From assembly GCA_035535195.1 (NCBI GenBank), contig DATLQK010000098.1, forward strand, positions 1 to 12,441: DNA of 12,441 nucleotides. The letters run 5' to 3'. Every line of letters starts with the position of its first letter. The stretch's first letter is position 1. Source of the stretch: JACDAN01 sp035535195 (lineage in GTDB: Bacteria > Actinomycetota > Thermoleophilia > Gaiellales > Gaiellaceae). The position numbers and the translations under genes are program-made. Under the pieces are notes generated by a model that ran no database searches, was not told the DNA's origin, and saw only the letters and a list, made by a program, of their open reading frames with translations. This document shows, piece after piece, positions 1 to 6,720 of this stretch.

Positions 1-165
1 CTCGCGCAGCGTGTGGACGGCGTGCTCCTCGTCTGCCGTCCCGACCAGCTCACGCCGGAGACCGCGTTTGCCACTCGGGAGCTGCTCGACCGCCTCGAGA
101 TCAACGCGGTCGGACTGGCGATCGTCGGCGCTCGGGGCTCGACGCACTTCTACCTCCCCGGGTAA
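1..165 (+). CDS. C-terminal fragment of a probable CpsD/Wzc-type tyrosine-kinase (P-loop) protein
   Basis: Partial gene, 5' end outside the window: 54 codons in frame 1, ending in TAA at 163-165. The visible tail has the pattern DGVLLVCRP, then an amphipathic helix (TRELLDRLEI), then a second hydrophobic strand (AVGLAIVGARG) and a short tail ending FYLPG. This strand-helix-strand ending is that of the MinD/ParA-like ATPase fold of bacterial tyrosine kinases (CpsD/CapB/Wzc family), which control chain length and export of exopolysaccharide. There is no Tyr-rich C-terminal cluster here, only one Tyr near the end. The polysaccharide genes to its right support the assignment. Its last 16 bases overlap the 3' end of the convergent ligase gene. 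The Walker motifs lie outside the window, so another ParA/MinD-type ATPase cannot be excluded. Confidence 0.55.
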   Translation, partial: LAQRVDGVLLVCRPDQLTPETAFATRELLDRLEINAVGLAIVGARGSTHFYLPG

Positions 166-1487
166 CGGGCCCTGAGCGCCGTCCCAGCCCAGATCAGGGC
201 AGCCACGAGCCAGAGATGACGCCAGTGAAGCGTGTCGACGAAGACGCTGTTCGCCAGGATCCCGCACCAGGCGCCGAAGAGCGCCGCGGAGCCGATCCCG
301 TAGGTGTCGGCGCCCAGCACCGCGTTGCGGCCGGCGAAGCCGAGCGTCAGCACCATCAGCGCGAGCACGACGAGGAGCCCGAGGATCCCTTCCTCCGCGA
401 GCGCGCGGACGTAGGTGCTGTGCGCCGAGAGCTGCGAAACGCGCTCGAACTGCCCGGGCCCGATCCCGAGCGGATACTCGGCGGCGAGGTCGACGCCGGA
501 GAGCTGCGCGCCGAAGCGCTGGGTGTCGTAGGCCTGGAAAGACGCGCGCTCCTCCAGGAACGTCAGCGACGAGCTGGCGGCGACGGTGACCGCGAGCGCC
601 GCGCCGGCGAGGAGCACGGTCGCGCCGAGCATGGCGGCGCGGCCGAAGCCGCCCCGGCGCAGCGCGAGCACGCTGAAGACGACGAGCGTGCCGACCGCCA
701 GGTTCAGCCACGCGGCCCTGGAAAACGAGAAGAGCACGCCGAGAGTGAGGACGGAGAGCAGCACGAGCTTGGCGGGCAGCCGCAGCCGGAGCAGCCGCGG
801 CGCCACGATCTCCTCCATCAGCACGAGCGCGGCGGGGACCAGAAACGGTCCGAAGACGTTCGGATCCTTGAACAGGCCCTGGGCGCGCGGCCCGCGGACG
901 AAGGCATCCGAGCCGGGGAAGGGGGCAAGGAGCGCGAGGCAGGCGAGCGCGGCCGACAGAACGGCCGCGGCGAGGTAGGCGACGAGTACCAGGCGCGCCC
1001 GCGAGGAGGAGCGTACGTACGAGGCGAGCCAGAGCCCGAAGACCCCGAGGTACAGGGTGATCCCGAAGAAGTTGACGGCGCGCGCCGCGTCGATCACCTC
1101 GATCGACGCGATCAGGTTCAGCGCGAGGAACGCGGCAACGAGCAGCGTGATGCTGAGCGGCACGCGCTGGAGGTCGAAGCGCCAAGTGGCGACCGCGACG
1201 GCGATCAGGACGCCGAAGACGAGGTCGGCCGGCGCCGGCTCGATCCGCACGGCGGCGAGCAGCAGGATCCCGACCGCGACGGCGGCGTCGTAGCGCGTGA
1301 GCGCCAGCGCCAGCGTTCCCAACAGACCGAGACCGAAGCCAAGGACGAGGGGCACAGGAAGCGGGTGGCGGCCCAACGCAAGCCCCAGGGCCAGGAAGAC
1401 CGCGAGCAGCGAAGCAGCAGCCGCGGAGAGGGCCGCCGCCCGCACCGCCTGCCCGCGCCGGACGGCGATCGGCTGGACGATCTCCAC
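150..1487 (-). CDS. O-antigen ligase / polymerase-like polytopic membrane protein (Wzy_C family)
   Basis: 445 aa, start GTG at 1487, preceded on the minus strand by a GAGGG Shine-Dalgarno with about 6 bases spacing. The protein is almost wholly hydrophobic, with about ten to twelve predicted membrane helices starting near residue 17. Family marks: RAQGLFKDPNVFG at 201-213, the SFSRAAWL segment at 254-261, and the periplasmic-loop pattern GIGPGQF...HSTYVRALAEEGILG at 341-370, whose His/Glu-Gly arrangement is typical of the Wzy_C/O-antigen ligase domain. Such proteins polymerise lipid-linked repeat units or ligate glycan to an acceptor on the outer face of the membrane. Polymerase and ligase cannot be told apart here. 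In a probable Gram-positive actinomycete a capsule/EPS polymerase or a teichoic/arabinogalactan-type ligase is more likely than LPS ligase. It is divergent from the glycosyltransferase at 1524 and convergent with the fragment at 1-165. Confidence 0.85.
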   Translation of the reverse strand: MEIVQPIAVRRGQAVRAAALSAAAASLLAVFLALGLALGRHPLPVPLVLGFGLGLLGTLALALTRYDAAVAVGILLLAAVRIEPAPADLVFGVLIAVAVATWRFDLQRVPLSITLLVAAFLALNLIASIEVIDAARAVNFFGITLYLGVFGLWLASYVRSSSRARLVLVAYLAAAVLSAALACLALLAPFPGSDAFVRGPRAQGLFKDPNVFGPFLVPAALVLMEEIVAPRLLRLRLPAKLVLLSVLTLGVLFSFSRAAWLNLAVGTLVVFSVLALRRGGFGRAAMLGATVLLAGAALAVTVAASSSLTFLEERASFQAYDTQRFGAQLSGVDLAAEYPLGIGPGQFERVSQLSAHSTYVRALAEEGILGLLVVLALMVLTLGFAGRNAVLGADTYGIGSAALFGAWCGILANSVFVDTLHWRHLWLVAALIWAGTALRARYPGR

Positions 1488-1504
1488 GAGGGACCCTCAG
1501 GCAC

Positions 1505-1527
1505 GCACCCGCGGAAGCCGCGGGTGC
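1505..1527. promoter_or_regulatory. Perfect 10-bp inverted repeat over the glycosyltransferase start
   Basis: Arms GCACCCGCGG (1505-1514) and CCGCGGGTGC (1518-1527), separated by AAG. It lies at the glycosyltransferase end of the 36-bp divergent gap and runs over that gene's presumed GTG start (1524-1526). The only Shine-Dalgarno candidate, GGAAG at 1513-1517, sits in the loop and the end of the left arm. As RNA it would form a very stable GC stem hiding the ribosome site. As DNA it could be an operator. Either role is inference. Confidence 0.5.
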
Positions 1528-2633
1528 TGCTCGTGATCACGCTGGCGGAGGTGGGCGGCGCGCAGAGCTACGTTGCCGCGCTCCTGCCCGCGCTCGCCGG
1601 CCGCTTCGACGTCTCCGTCGCAGCACATGGTATGGGCCCCCTCCGCGAGGCTGCGGCAACCACGGGGGCCCATTTCATCCCGCTTCGACACGTGCGCCGC
1701 GCGATCAATCCCTTCCGGGACGTGGCCGGGCTCGTGGAGCTGGCCCGGGTGCTGCGGCGCGAACGGCCCGACATCGTCCATGCGTCGAGCTCGAAGGCGG
1801 GGGTGCTTGGTCGGCTGGCGGCGCTCTTTGCCGGCGTGCCGATCCGAATCTTCACTGCACATGGTTGGGCGTTCGGCGCCCGCGCCGGTATTACCTCCCG
1901 CCTGTACCGGCTGGCCGACCGCCTGATGCGGCCGCTGACCTCGCAGACGATCTGCGTGTCGGAGCGCGAGCGCGCGGCGGGCTTGGCGGCACGCACGTGC
2001 GATCCGGGACGAACGGTCGTGATCCGAAACGCCGTCGACCTCGAGGCGTGGCCCGTCGCGACCGGGGAGCGGCTCAGGCCGCTGATCGTCTCCGTCGGCC
2101 GGCTGAAGGCGCCGAAGGACTTCTTGACGCTGGTCCGCGCCCTCGGCCTCCTGCCGGGAGGGACGTTCGAAGGCCTGATCGTCGGCGACGGCCCCGATCG
2201 CCGCATCGTGGCGCGCACCCTCGTCGGCCACGGGCTCTCCGGCACCGTGCGCCTCGCCGGCGAGCGCCACGACGTCCCGGCGATCCTCGCCGGCGCCGAC
2301 GTGTTCGTGCTCTCCAGCCGCTCGGAAGGGCTGCCGGTCTCGGTGCTCGAGGCGATGGCCGCCGGACTCCCCGTCGTGGCGTCCGAAGTCGGCGGCGTGT
2401 CGGAGCTCGTCCTCGACGGCGAGACCGGGCTCCTCGTACCGCCCGGCGACGTGCCCGCGCTCACGCGCGCGCTCGCCTGGCTGCTGGAGGATCGCGCCCG
2501 GCGGCAACGTCTGGGCGACGCGGCGCGGGCGCGAGCAATGAGGGACTTCAGCCTCGACGCGTTTCGGCAAGCACATCTCGAGCTCTACTCCCGCGAGCTC
2601 GCAACGCGGGGGCTGCCGGTACCGGCTCCGTAG
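1524..2633 (+). CDS. Glycosyltransferase family 4 (GT-B fold)
   Basis: 369 aa from GTG at 1524. The reading frame stays open far upstream, but that part lies antisense to the ligase gene and reads as low-complexity charged sequence, so it is not counted. Homology-like sequence begins at VLLVITLAEVGGAQ, the usual first beta-strand and GGA(Q/E) loop of GT4 enzymes. The N-terminal acceptor domain covers roughly 1-180. The C-terminal donor domain has VGRLKAPKDF at 191-200, the nucleotide-sugar segment GDGPDR at 221-226, and the EX7E retaining motif with E268 and E276 in SEGLPVSVLEAMAAGLPVVAS. It is a cytoplasmic or membrane-peripheral enzyme adding a sugar to a lipid-linked glycan; donor and linkage cannot be read from sequence. 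Its 3' end overlaps the convergent deacetylase by 49 bases. The start is the least certain part, because it falls inside a strong inverted repeat. Confidence 0.88.
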   Translation: MLLVITLAEVGGAQSYVAALLPALAGRFDVSVAAHGMGPLREAAATTGAHFIPLRHVRRAINPFRDVAGLVELARVLRRERPDIVHASSSKAGVLGRLAALFAGVPIRIFTAHGWAFGARAGITSRLYRLADRLMRPLTSQTICVSERERAAGLAARTCDPGRTVVIRNAVDLEAWPVATGERLRPLIVSVGRLKAPKDFLTLVRALGLLPGGTFEGLIVGDGPDRRIVARTLVGHGLSGTVRLAGERHDVPAILAGADVFVLSSRSEGLPVSVLEAMAAGLPVVASEVGGVSELVLDGETGLLVPPGDVPALTRALAWLLEDRARRQRLGDAARARAMRDFSLDAFRQAHLELYSRELATRGLPVPAP

Positions 2634-3442
2634 CGCCGGCGGCGGTACACGTCACGCAACGGGAGTGGCGAGTCGTGCCCGCCGCCGACCTTGGCGCGGA
2701 AGTCGAGCAACGAGTCGCGGGCGTCCACTTGGCGGCGCTGGAGTGCCAGCCGGTCGGTCGTGGACGTGTTGACGCCGGGCTCGCACGTCACGGCGACGCG
2801 GTAGCCGGCCTGCGCGACGAGCGCCCGCTCGCGCGGTCCGTGGAGGCCTGACGGGTAACAGAAGGCGGTCACCGGCCGGCCGAGCCGGTCCTCGAGGGCG
2901 ACCTTGCACCCCTCGATCTCCTGGCGCGCGGCGCCGTCGCGCAGCCGGAGCAGGTTCGGATGGGTGACGGAGTGCGCCTCGAAGCGAAGCGTCCCCTCCG
3001 CGTCGAGCGCGGCGATCTCGTCCCACTCGAGCAGCGGCGGCTGGTCCCGATACCAGTCGAACTGCGCCCAGCCGGAGGTCACGGCGGTTGCGACGAACAC
3101 AGTGCCCCGGAATCCCCGCTCGGCCAGGATCGGCAGCGCCTGCTCGGCGACGTCGAGGAAGCCGTCGTCGAAGCTCAGCCCGATCGTCCGCGGCGTCCAG
3201 GCCCGCTCCTCGAGGAGCCGCGCCGCCTCGACCACGTCCACCACCCGGTACGACTCCGAGGCGAGATAGTCCATTTGCTCGCGGAAGGCCTTGGGCGTGA
3301 CGGCGAGCTCGTCGTGGTCGTCGGAGACCCGGTGGTAGAACAGAATGCGGAGGCCGGTTGCGTCGGGACGGCCCTGTGTCCGCCGCAGCCACGCCTCCGA
3401 GCGATAGCGGGTGGCAAGCGCCTTGAGCCCGTAGAAGCTCAC
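2585..3442 (-). CDS. Polysaccharide deacetylase (NodB domain, carbohydrate esterase 4 type)
   Basis: 285 aa from GTG at 3442, which overlaps the TGA of the upstream acyltransferase as GTGA (3439-3442); this fixes the start and implies translational coupling. The three NodB motifs are present: SFDDGF at 90-95 (catalytic Asp and metal Asp), HSVTHP at 157-162 (the two metal-binding His), and FCYPSG at 194-199. An N-terminal LRILFYHRVS segment (31-40) is typical of this subgroup. No convincing signal peptide is visible, so it probably acts on the cytoplasmic lipid-linked sugar or is membrane-peripheral. Likely reaction: removal of N- or O-acetyl groups from exopolysaccharide sugars. It is the last gene of the kinase-acyltransferase-deacetylase operon. 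FemAB-like proteins next to NodB deacetylases are known from exosortase/PEP-CTERM polysaccharide loci, but no exosortase is seen here. The last 49 bases overlap the convergent glycosyltransferase. Confidence 0.9.
   Translation of the reverse strand: MSFYGLKALATRYRSEAWLRRTQGRPDATGLRILFYHRVSDDHDELAVTPKAFREQMDYLASESYRVVDVVEAARLLEERAWTPRTIGLSFDDGFLDVAEQALPILAERGFRGTVFVATAVTSGWAQFDWYRDQPPLLEWDEIAALDAEGTLRFEAHSVTHPNLLRLRDGAARQEIEGCKVALEDRLGRPVTAFCYPSGLHGPRERALVAQAGYRVAVTCEPGVNTSTTDRLALQRRQVDARDSLLDFRAKVGGGHDSPLPLRDVYRRRRYGAGTGSPRVASSRE
2615..2626. other. 12-bp perfect palindrome in a convergent gene overlap
   Basis: GCCGGTACCGGC, fully self-complementary, inside the 49-bp tail-to-tail overlap of the glycosyltransferase and deacetylase. 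No T-tract follows on either strand, so a classical intrinsic terminator is not supported. Its position suggests a possible bidirectional transcription boundary, but chance is plausible in DNA this GC-rich. Confidence 0.3.
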
Positions 3443-4593
3443 CGCAGGCGCCCCAGCAACCGTCGCACCGGCGAGAGGCCCGTGAAGTAGAAGCGGCGCA
3501 GCCGGTCCGAGCGCTTGAGCTGCTTCCGGAGCCGGATCGCGTTGACGCGGGCCGTGACCGCGGCGGAGCCGCGCAGGCTCGCCGCGAGCCCGAAGCCCTG
3601 GCAGAGCGGCTCGAACTTGGTCGTGAACTCGAGCTTGTAGCGGTCGGCGCCACCGAGGAACTCCACCTTCGTCGCCCCCTCGTCGATCGCCGTCTCCATC
3701 GCGTCGAGCGTGTTCAGGAAGCCCGGCGAGTGGCGGCCGTAGGCGGGGTCGAAGCCGATCCGGTGGACGTACATGCTCCCCTCGAACAGGAAGAGGTAGT
3801 GGAAGGCGATCGCGCGGCCGTCCAGCTTCAGCGTCACGATCCGTGCGGCGTCGACCTCGGCGAGCGCCCGGATCGCCGCGCGGTGGAAGCGCTTTCCCTC
3901 CGGCGTCGCGAAGCGCGAGCCGTCCGGTCGGCCCTCCCAGCGCAGCAGGTGGAGCCGAAAGCCGTCTTCGAGCGCCTCGACCAGCTCGTCGGCCGTCCGC
4001 GCGACGACCGTCTCGAGCTTCCCCAGCTCGGCGAGATGGCGCCTGCGGCGCCGGTGCTGAGCCCGTGATTTGCCGGACATCCTGTCGCGGTAGACGGCGT
4101 CCCAGTCGCCGTCCACGTCGAGCACCGGCGCCTCGGCGCGCTCGAGGAGAAGGAGTCGGGAGGGTCCGAGCTCCCGCGCAAGGCGGCTGCCGACGGGCAT
4201 CCCGAAGAGGTCGGCGAAGTCGTGCGGCGTCCCGGCCGCGCGCTCGGTGAGCGCCTTGGCCGCCACGACGCCGTCGTTCGGATCGACGAGCAGGTCGGCG
4301 AGCGCCGACTGGTCGCCGCCGAGGAACGAGAGCACGTCGAGGCCGCGCCGGCGCATGACACACAGCGGCAGCGCCCCGACCAGGCGGCCGTCCTGGTAGG
4401 CGACCTGGACGGCCAGGCGTCCGCCGGAGCCGTACTCCCGCCACCACTCCCGCAGCCACCCGTGCAAGAGCATCGGGCTCGGCCGTGGCATCGCCCGGAC
4501 GAGGTCGTCCCATTCTCCGGAAAGCCGGGCGAAGGCGTCGTCGCCCGAGACGGTCTCGAGCGTCAGACCGCCAGAACCAGTGGCCGAGCCCAC
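3439..4593 (-). CDS. FemAB/CelD-like acyltransferase, paralogue A (GNAT fold, Acetyltransf_6 type)
   Basis: 384 aa from GTG at 4593, two bases after the kinase stop codon. Homology to paralogue B (6721-7836) begins around residue 11, so this GTG is the only sensible standard start. The N-terminal half holds MPRPSP (35-40), GRLVGALPLC (69-78) and DFADLFGM (125-132). A basic linker, SGKSRAQHRRRRR (173-185), precedes the C-terminal GNAT-like domain with RFHRAA (235-240), GFDP (280-283) and VEFLGG (310-315), ending in a basic tail. This layout matches CelD/BcsL and FemAB-related proteins of polysaccharide loci, which are thought to acylate or aminoacylate glycans; donor and acceptor here are unknown. 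It is coupled to the downstream deacetylase by a GTGA overlap, so acylation and deacetylation of the same polymer is a fair inference. No transmembrane segment is evident. Confidence 0.82.
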   Translation of the reverse strand: MGSATGSGGLTLETVSGDDAFARLSGEWDDLVRAMPRPSPMLLHGWLREWWREYGSGGRLAVQVAYQDGRLVGALPLCVMRRRGLDVLSFLGGDQSALADLLVDPNDGVVAAKALTERAAGTPHDFADLFGMPVGSRLARELGPSRLLLLERAEAPVLDVDGDWDAVYRDRMSGKSRAQHRRRRRHLAELGKLETVVARTADELVEALEDGFRLHLLRWEGRPDGSRFATPEGKRFHRAAIRALAEVDAARIVTLKLDGRAIAFHYLFLFEGSMYVHRIGFDPAYGRHSPGFLNTLDAMETAIDEGATKVEFLGGADRYKLEFTTKFEPLCQGFGLAASLRGSAAVTARVNAIRLRKQLKRSDRLRRFYFTGLSPVRRLLGRLR

Positions 4594-4595
4594 TC

Positions 4596-5135
4596 TTAGA
4601 ACGTTCCCCGCCCCAGAACGGCCGAGTCCACGTGATGCAAAAACCGTTGCCGGTCCGCGTCCCGCCGGAGCACGACGACCTCTCGGCCGTTGCGGTGGCG
4701 ACCGAGGTCGGCAAGGAGGTCGCCGCGCAGGTGACGGCGGTACTGCCACTGGCCGCGGACGAAGGTCGCTAGCGACCGGTCGGCGCGGCCGCGCGGCGAC
4801 TCGCGCGGGACGCCCTCGACAGGCTCTCGGCTGAGGCGCCGGCGCCCGGCCCGCCAAAGGCAGCGCGCCGGTGAGGCGTCGAGGAAGACGACGACGTCCG
4901 CGACCTCGAGCCAGTCGGGGAGCATGTCGTCGTGCTGGGCGTCCACGACCCACGCCGGCTCCGCGAGTGCCCGGCGCTGGAACACCTCCCACTCGTCGGG
5001 CGGCGTCGCCACCCAGCCCGGCCGCCAGTAGAGCTGGTCGAGGTGCAGCACGGGGACTTCGAGGCGCAGCCCGAGCTCGCCGGCAAGCGTCGATTTCCCC
5101 GCCCCGGCGGGGCCGATTACCGCAACACGCTTCAT
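4596..5135 (-). CDS. Small P-loop kinase, adenylate-kinase-like (FlaR/topology-modulation-like family)
   Basis: 179 aa, ATG at 5135 with the purine-rich sequence AAGGAGAGG immediately before it. The Walker A motif GPAGAGKST is at 8-16, followed by LDQLYWRPGW (32-41), a motif shared by the small nucleotide-kinase-like proteins often annotated as DNA topology modulation FlaR or AAA family ATPase. VVVFLDASP at 81-89 is the Walker-B-like strand, followed by a basic helical lid region (RCLWRAGRRRL). It is probably a soluble nucleotide or small-molecule phosphotransferase; substrate unknown. It is the first gene of a three-gene minus-strand operon, its stop lying two bases before the acyltransferase start. 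It starts divergently from the glycosylphosphotransferase. A kinase of this family inside a polysaccharide-decoration operon is unexpected, and its link to the glycan is unproven. Confidence 0.8.
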   Translation of the reverse strand: MKRVAVIGPAGAGKSTLAGELGLRLEVPVLHLDQLYWRPGWVATPPDEWEVFQRRALAEPAWVVDAQHDDMLPDWLEVADVVVFLDASPARCLWRAGRRRLSREPVEGVPRESPRGRADRSLATFVRGQWQYRRHLRGDLLADLGRHRNGREVVVLRRDADRQRFLHHVDSAVLGRGTF

Positions 5136-5160
5136 CCTCTCCTTGAAGATTCCGACTTGG

Positions 5161-5175
5161 GGACTCGCCGAGTCC
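5161..5175. promoter_or_regulatory. Inverted repeat in the divergent gap between kinase and glycosylphosphotransferase
   Basis: GGACTC (5161-5166), GCC, GAGTCC (5170-5175): perfect 6-bp arms with a 3-base spacer, midway in the 61-bp gap between the divergent starts at 5135 and 5197. I could not find a convincing -35/-10 pair in the gap. It may be an operator shared by both operons, or a small RNA hairpin in the leader of the plus-strand gene. Only the repeat itself is observed. Confidence 0.35.
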
Positions 5176-5196
5176 TGCCGGGGGAAGCTTTCTGAT

Positions 5197-6552
5197 GTGG
5201 GCTCCAGGGCTCAGGCGGGGGGAATCGCGTACCGGCGCTGGCGGGCGTCGGCCGTCGCCCTCGACCCCAGGGCCGTCGCCGCCGCGGGCCAGACGCTGCT
5301 CGTCTGGCTTCCGTGCATCACCTTCACGGCGCACCGCTTCGGGCCGGGCCGGTTCTCCCTCACCGCGTCGCTCCTCCTCGCAGCCGTCTGGCTGATCTGC
5401 CTCCGGAGCGCCTTCTCGGCCGTCCACCCCACCCTGGGCGCGGCGGTCCGGTGCGCCGCAGGAACGGTGACGGGCTTCATCGGTGTCTCTGCCGTCGCGC
5501 TCTGGATCCCGGGCATGGGCATGGGTTTCACGACCGTGTTCCTGCTGGCGATCTCGGTCTTCGCGCTGACCACTATCTGGGAGGCGATCTCGCAACGGGT
5601 GGTCGGCAAGCGGCGCGTGCTCGTCGTCGGCACGACGAGCTCGGCGGAGGCCGTCGCCGACGCGATCTCGTTCGAGGGCGACGCCCCGTTCACCGTCGTC
5701 GGGGCCGTCGACGACGAGGAGCGCGACGCGAAACGGCTCGGATCGGTCGCCGAGCTGATGCGGGTGATCGACGAGCAGCATCCCGACCTGATCGTCCTGA
5801 CGGACGGCGAGGGCTCGACGAAGGCGATCGACCGGCTCCTCTCCGGTCCCTCGGGAACCTTCCGCGTCGTCGGGCTGGCGCACTTCTTCGACCACGCGTT
5901 CGGGCGTGTGCCGCTCGAGAACCTGACCCCGACGTGGTTCATGAGCATCTTCCACGTCTGGCAGCGGCCGTACACGCGGTTCGCGAAGCGGACCTTCGAC
6001 GTCGTCTGCGCGTCGATCGCGCTGCTCATTGCCGCGCCGCTCATGCTCGTGATCGCCGCGCTCGTGCGGCTCTCCGCCGGGCCGGTGATCTACCGGCAGA
6101 CGCGCGTCGGCGAGGGCGGTCGGCGGTTCACGATGTACAAGTTTCGGACGATGCGGGCCGACGCCGAGGAGCCCGGACAGGCGGCCTGGGCCGCGGAGGA
6201 CGATCCCCGAGTCACCCGCGTCGGCCGTGTCCTCCGGAAGCTCCACCTCGACGAGCTGCCCCAGCTGTGGGACGTGCTCAAGGGGGACATGTCGGTCGTC
6301 GGCCCGCGCCCCGAGCGTCCCGAGTTCATCCCGATGCTCGAGGAGGCGATCCCGTTCTTCACCCGCCGTCTCCTGGTCAAGCCGGGCATCACCGGCTGGG
6401 CACAGCTCCGCCGGGACTACACCTCCGACACCGAGGGCGCCGCGGAGAAGCTCTCGTACGACCTCTGGTACCTCCGGCATCGCACGCTCACCGTCGACCT
6501 GGCCATCTGCGCGAAGACCGTCTCGACGCTGTTCCAGAGGCCGGGCCGATGA
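5197..6552 (+). CDS. Exopolysaccharide polyprenyl-phosphate glycosylphosphotransferase (initiating sugar-1-P transferase)
   Basis: 451 aa from GTG at 5197, chosen because GGGGGAAG at 5180-5187 gives a good ribosome site nine bases upstream. A TTG at 5143 would add 18 residues but has no ribosome site. The N-terminal part has about four hydrophobic segments (roughly 31-48, 54-75, 83-103, 109-130). A CoA-binding/Rossmann-like domain follows, with VLVVGTTSSAEAV (141-153) and DLIVLTDGE (197-205). The C-terminal catalytic bacterial sugar transferase domain starts at KRTFDVV (264-270), has a membrane re-entrant helix at about 271-292, then YRQTRVGEGGRRFTMYKFRTM (299-319), DELPQLWDVLKGDMSVVGPRPERP (352-375) and KPGITGWAQ (395-403). 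These are the hallmarks of the WbaP/CpsE-type superfamily, which transfers sugar-1-phosphate to undecaprenyl phosphate and starts glycan assembly. It is coupled to the next gene by an ATGA overlap. Confidence 0.95.
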   Translation: MGSRAQAGGIAYRRWRASAVALDPRAVAAAGQTLLVWLPCITFTAHRFGPGRFSLTASLLLAAVWLICLRSAFSAVHPTLGAAVRCAAGTVTGFIGVSAVALWIPGMGMGFTTVFLLAISVFALTTIWEAISQRVVGKRRVLVVGTTSSAEAVADAISFEGDAPFTVVGAVDDEERDAKRLGSVAELMRVIDEQHPDLIVLTDGEGSTKAIDRLLSGPSGTFRVVGLAHFFDHAFGRVPLENLTPTWFMSIFHVWQRPYTRFAKRTFDVVCASIALLIAAPLMLVIAALVRLSAGPVIYRQTRVGEGGRRFTMYKFRTMRADAEEPGQAAWAAEDDPRVTRVGRVLRKLHLDELPQLWDVLKGDMSVVGPRPERPEFIPMLEEAIPFFTRRLLVKPGITGWAQLRRDYTSDTEGAAEKLSYDLWYLRHRTLTVDLAICAKTVSTLFQRPGR

Positions 6553-6716
6553 ATGACGTCCGCAGCAAGCGCGCGCCCGCGCCCAAGGTCTGGTTCCGGG
6601 TCGAGGAGGTCGAGATCTCGTGGCTGCCGGTCAGCGAAGGCGCCTTCCTGCTCTGGGTCCTCGCCGTGCTCGTCGCCGTCTGGGTCGCGGTGGCGGCGGC
6701 GCTCGGTCTGCTTTAG
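6549..6716 (+). CDS. 55-aa single-pass membrane protein, unknown function
   Basis: The ATG at 6549 overlaps the TGA of the glycosylphosphotransferase (ATGA, 6549-6552) and the gene stops at TAG 6714-6716, four bases before paralogue B. Residues 1-20 are basic and polar (MNDVRSKRAPAPKVWFRVEE), followed by VEISWLPVSEG. A single hydrophobic helix fills about residues 32-55, to the very C-terminus, so the N-terminus is probably cytoplasmic by the positive-inside rule. There is no signal-peptidase site and no cysteine. The tight coupling on both sides makes it very likely a real gene, although it is below the size many gene callers favour. I do not recognise a family. A role as a small accessory or scaffold subunit of the phosphotransferase or acyltransferase at the membrane is a guess from position only. 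Confidence 0.7.
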   Translation: MNDVRSKRAPAPKVWFRVEEVEISWLPVSEGAFLLWVLAVLVAVWVAVAAALGLL

Positions 6717-6720
6717 CGAC

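Noticed and set aside
216..1523. Long plus-strand open frame upstream of the glycosyltransferase
   Set aside because: It is antisense to the ligase gene, reads as charged low-complexity sequence (runs of E, R, Q, G), and stays open because of strand-symmetric GC codon bias.
1497..2576. Minus-strand open frame opposite the glycosyltransferase
   Set aside because: Composition is that of a shadow frame (H, R, A, G, D rich), without domains or a ribosome site, against a well-supported GT4 gene.
5143..5196. TTG start for the glycosylphosphotransferase
   Set aside because: There is no ribosome site before it; GTG at 5197 has GGGGGAAG at nine bases.
4594..6480. Minus-strand extension of the paralogue A frame
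   Set aside because: It runs antisense to the glycosylphosphotransferase and across the kinase gene; no family sequence before residue 11 of the accepted start.
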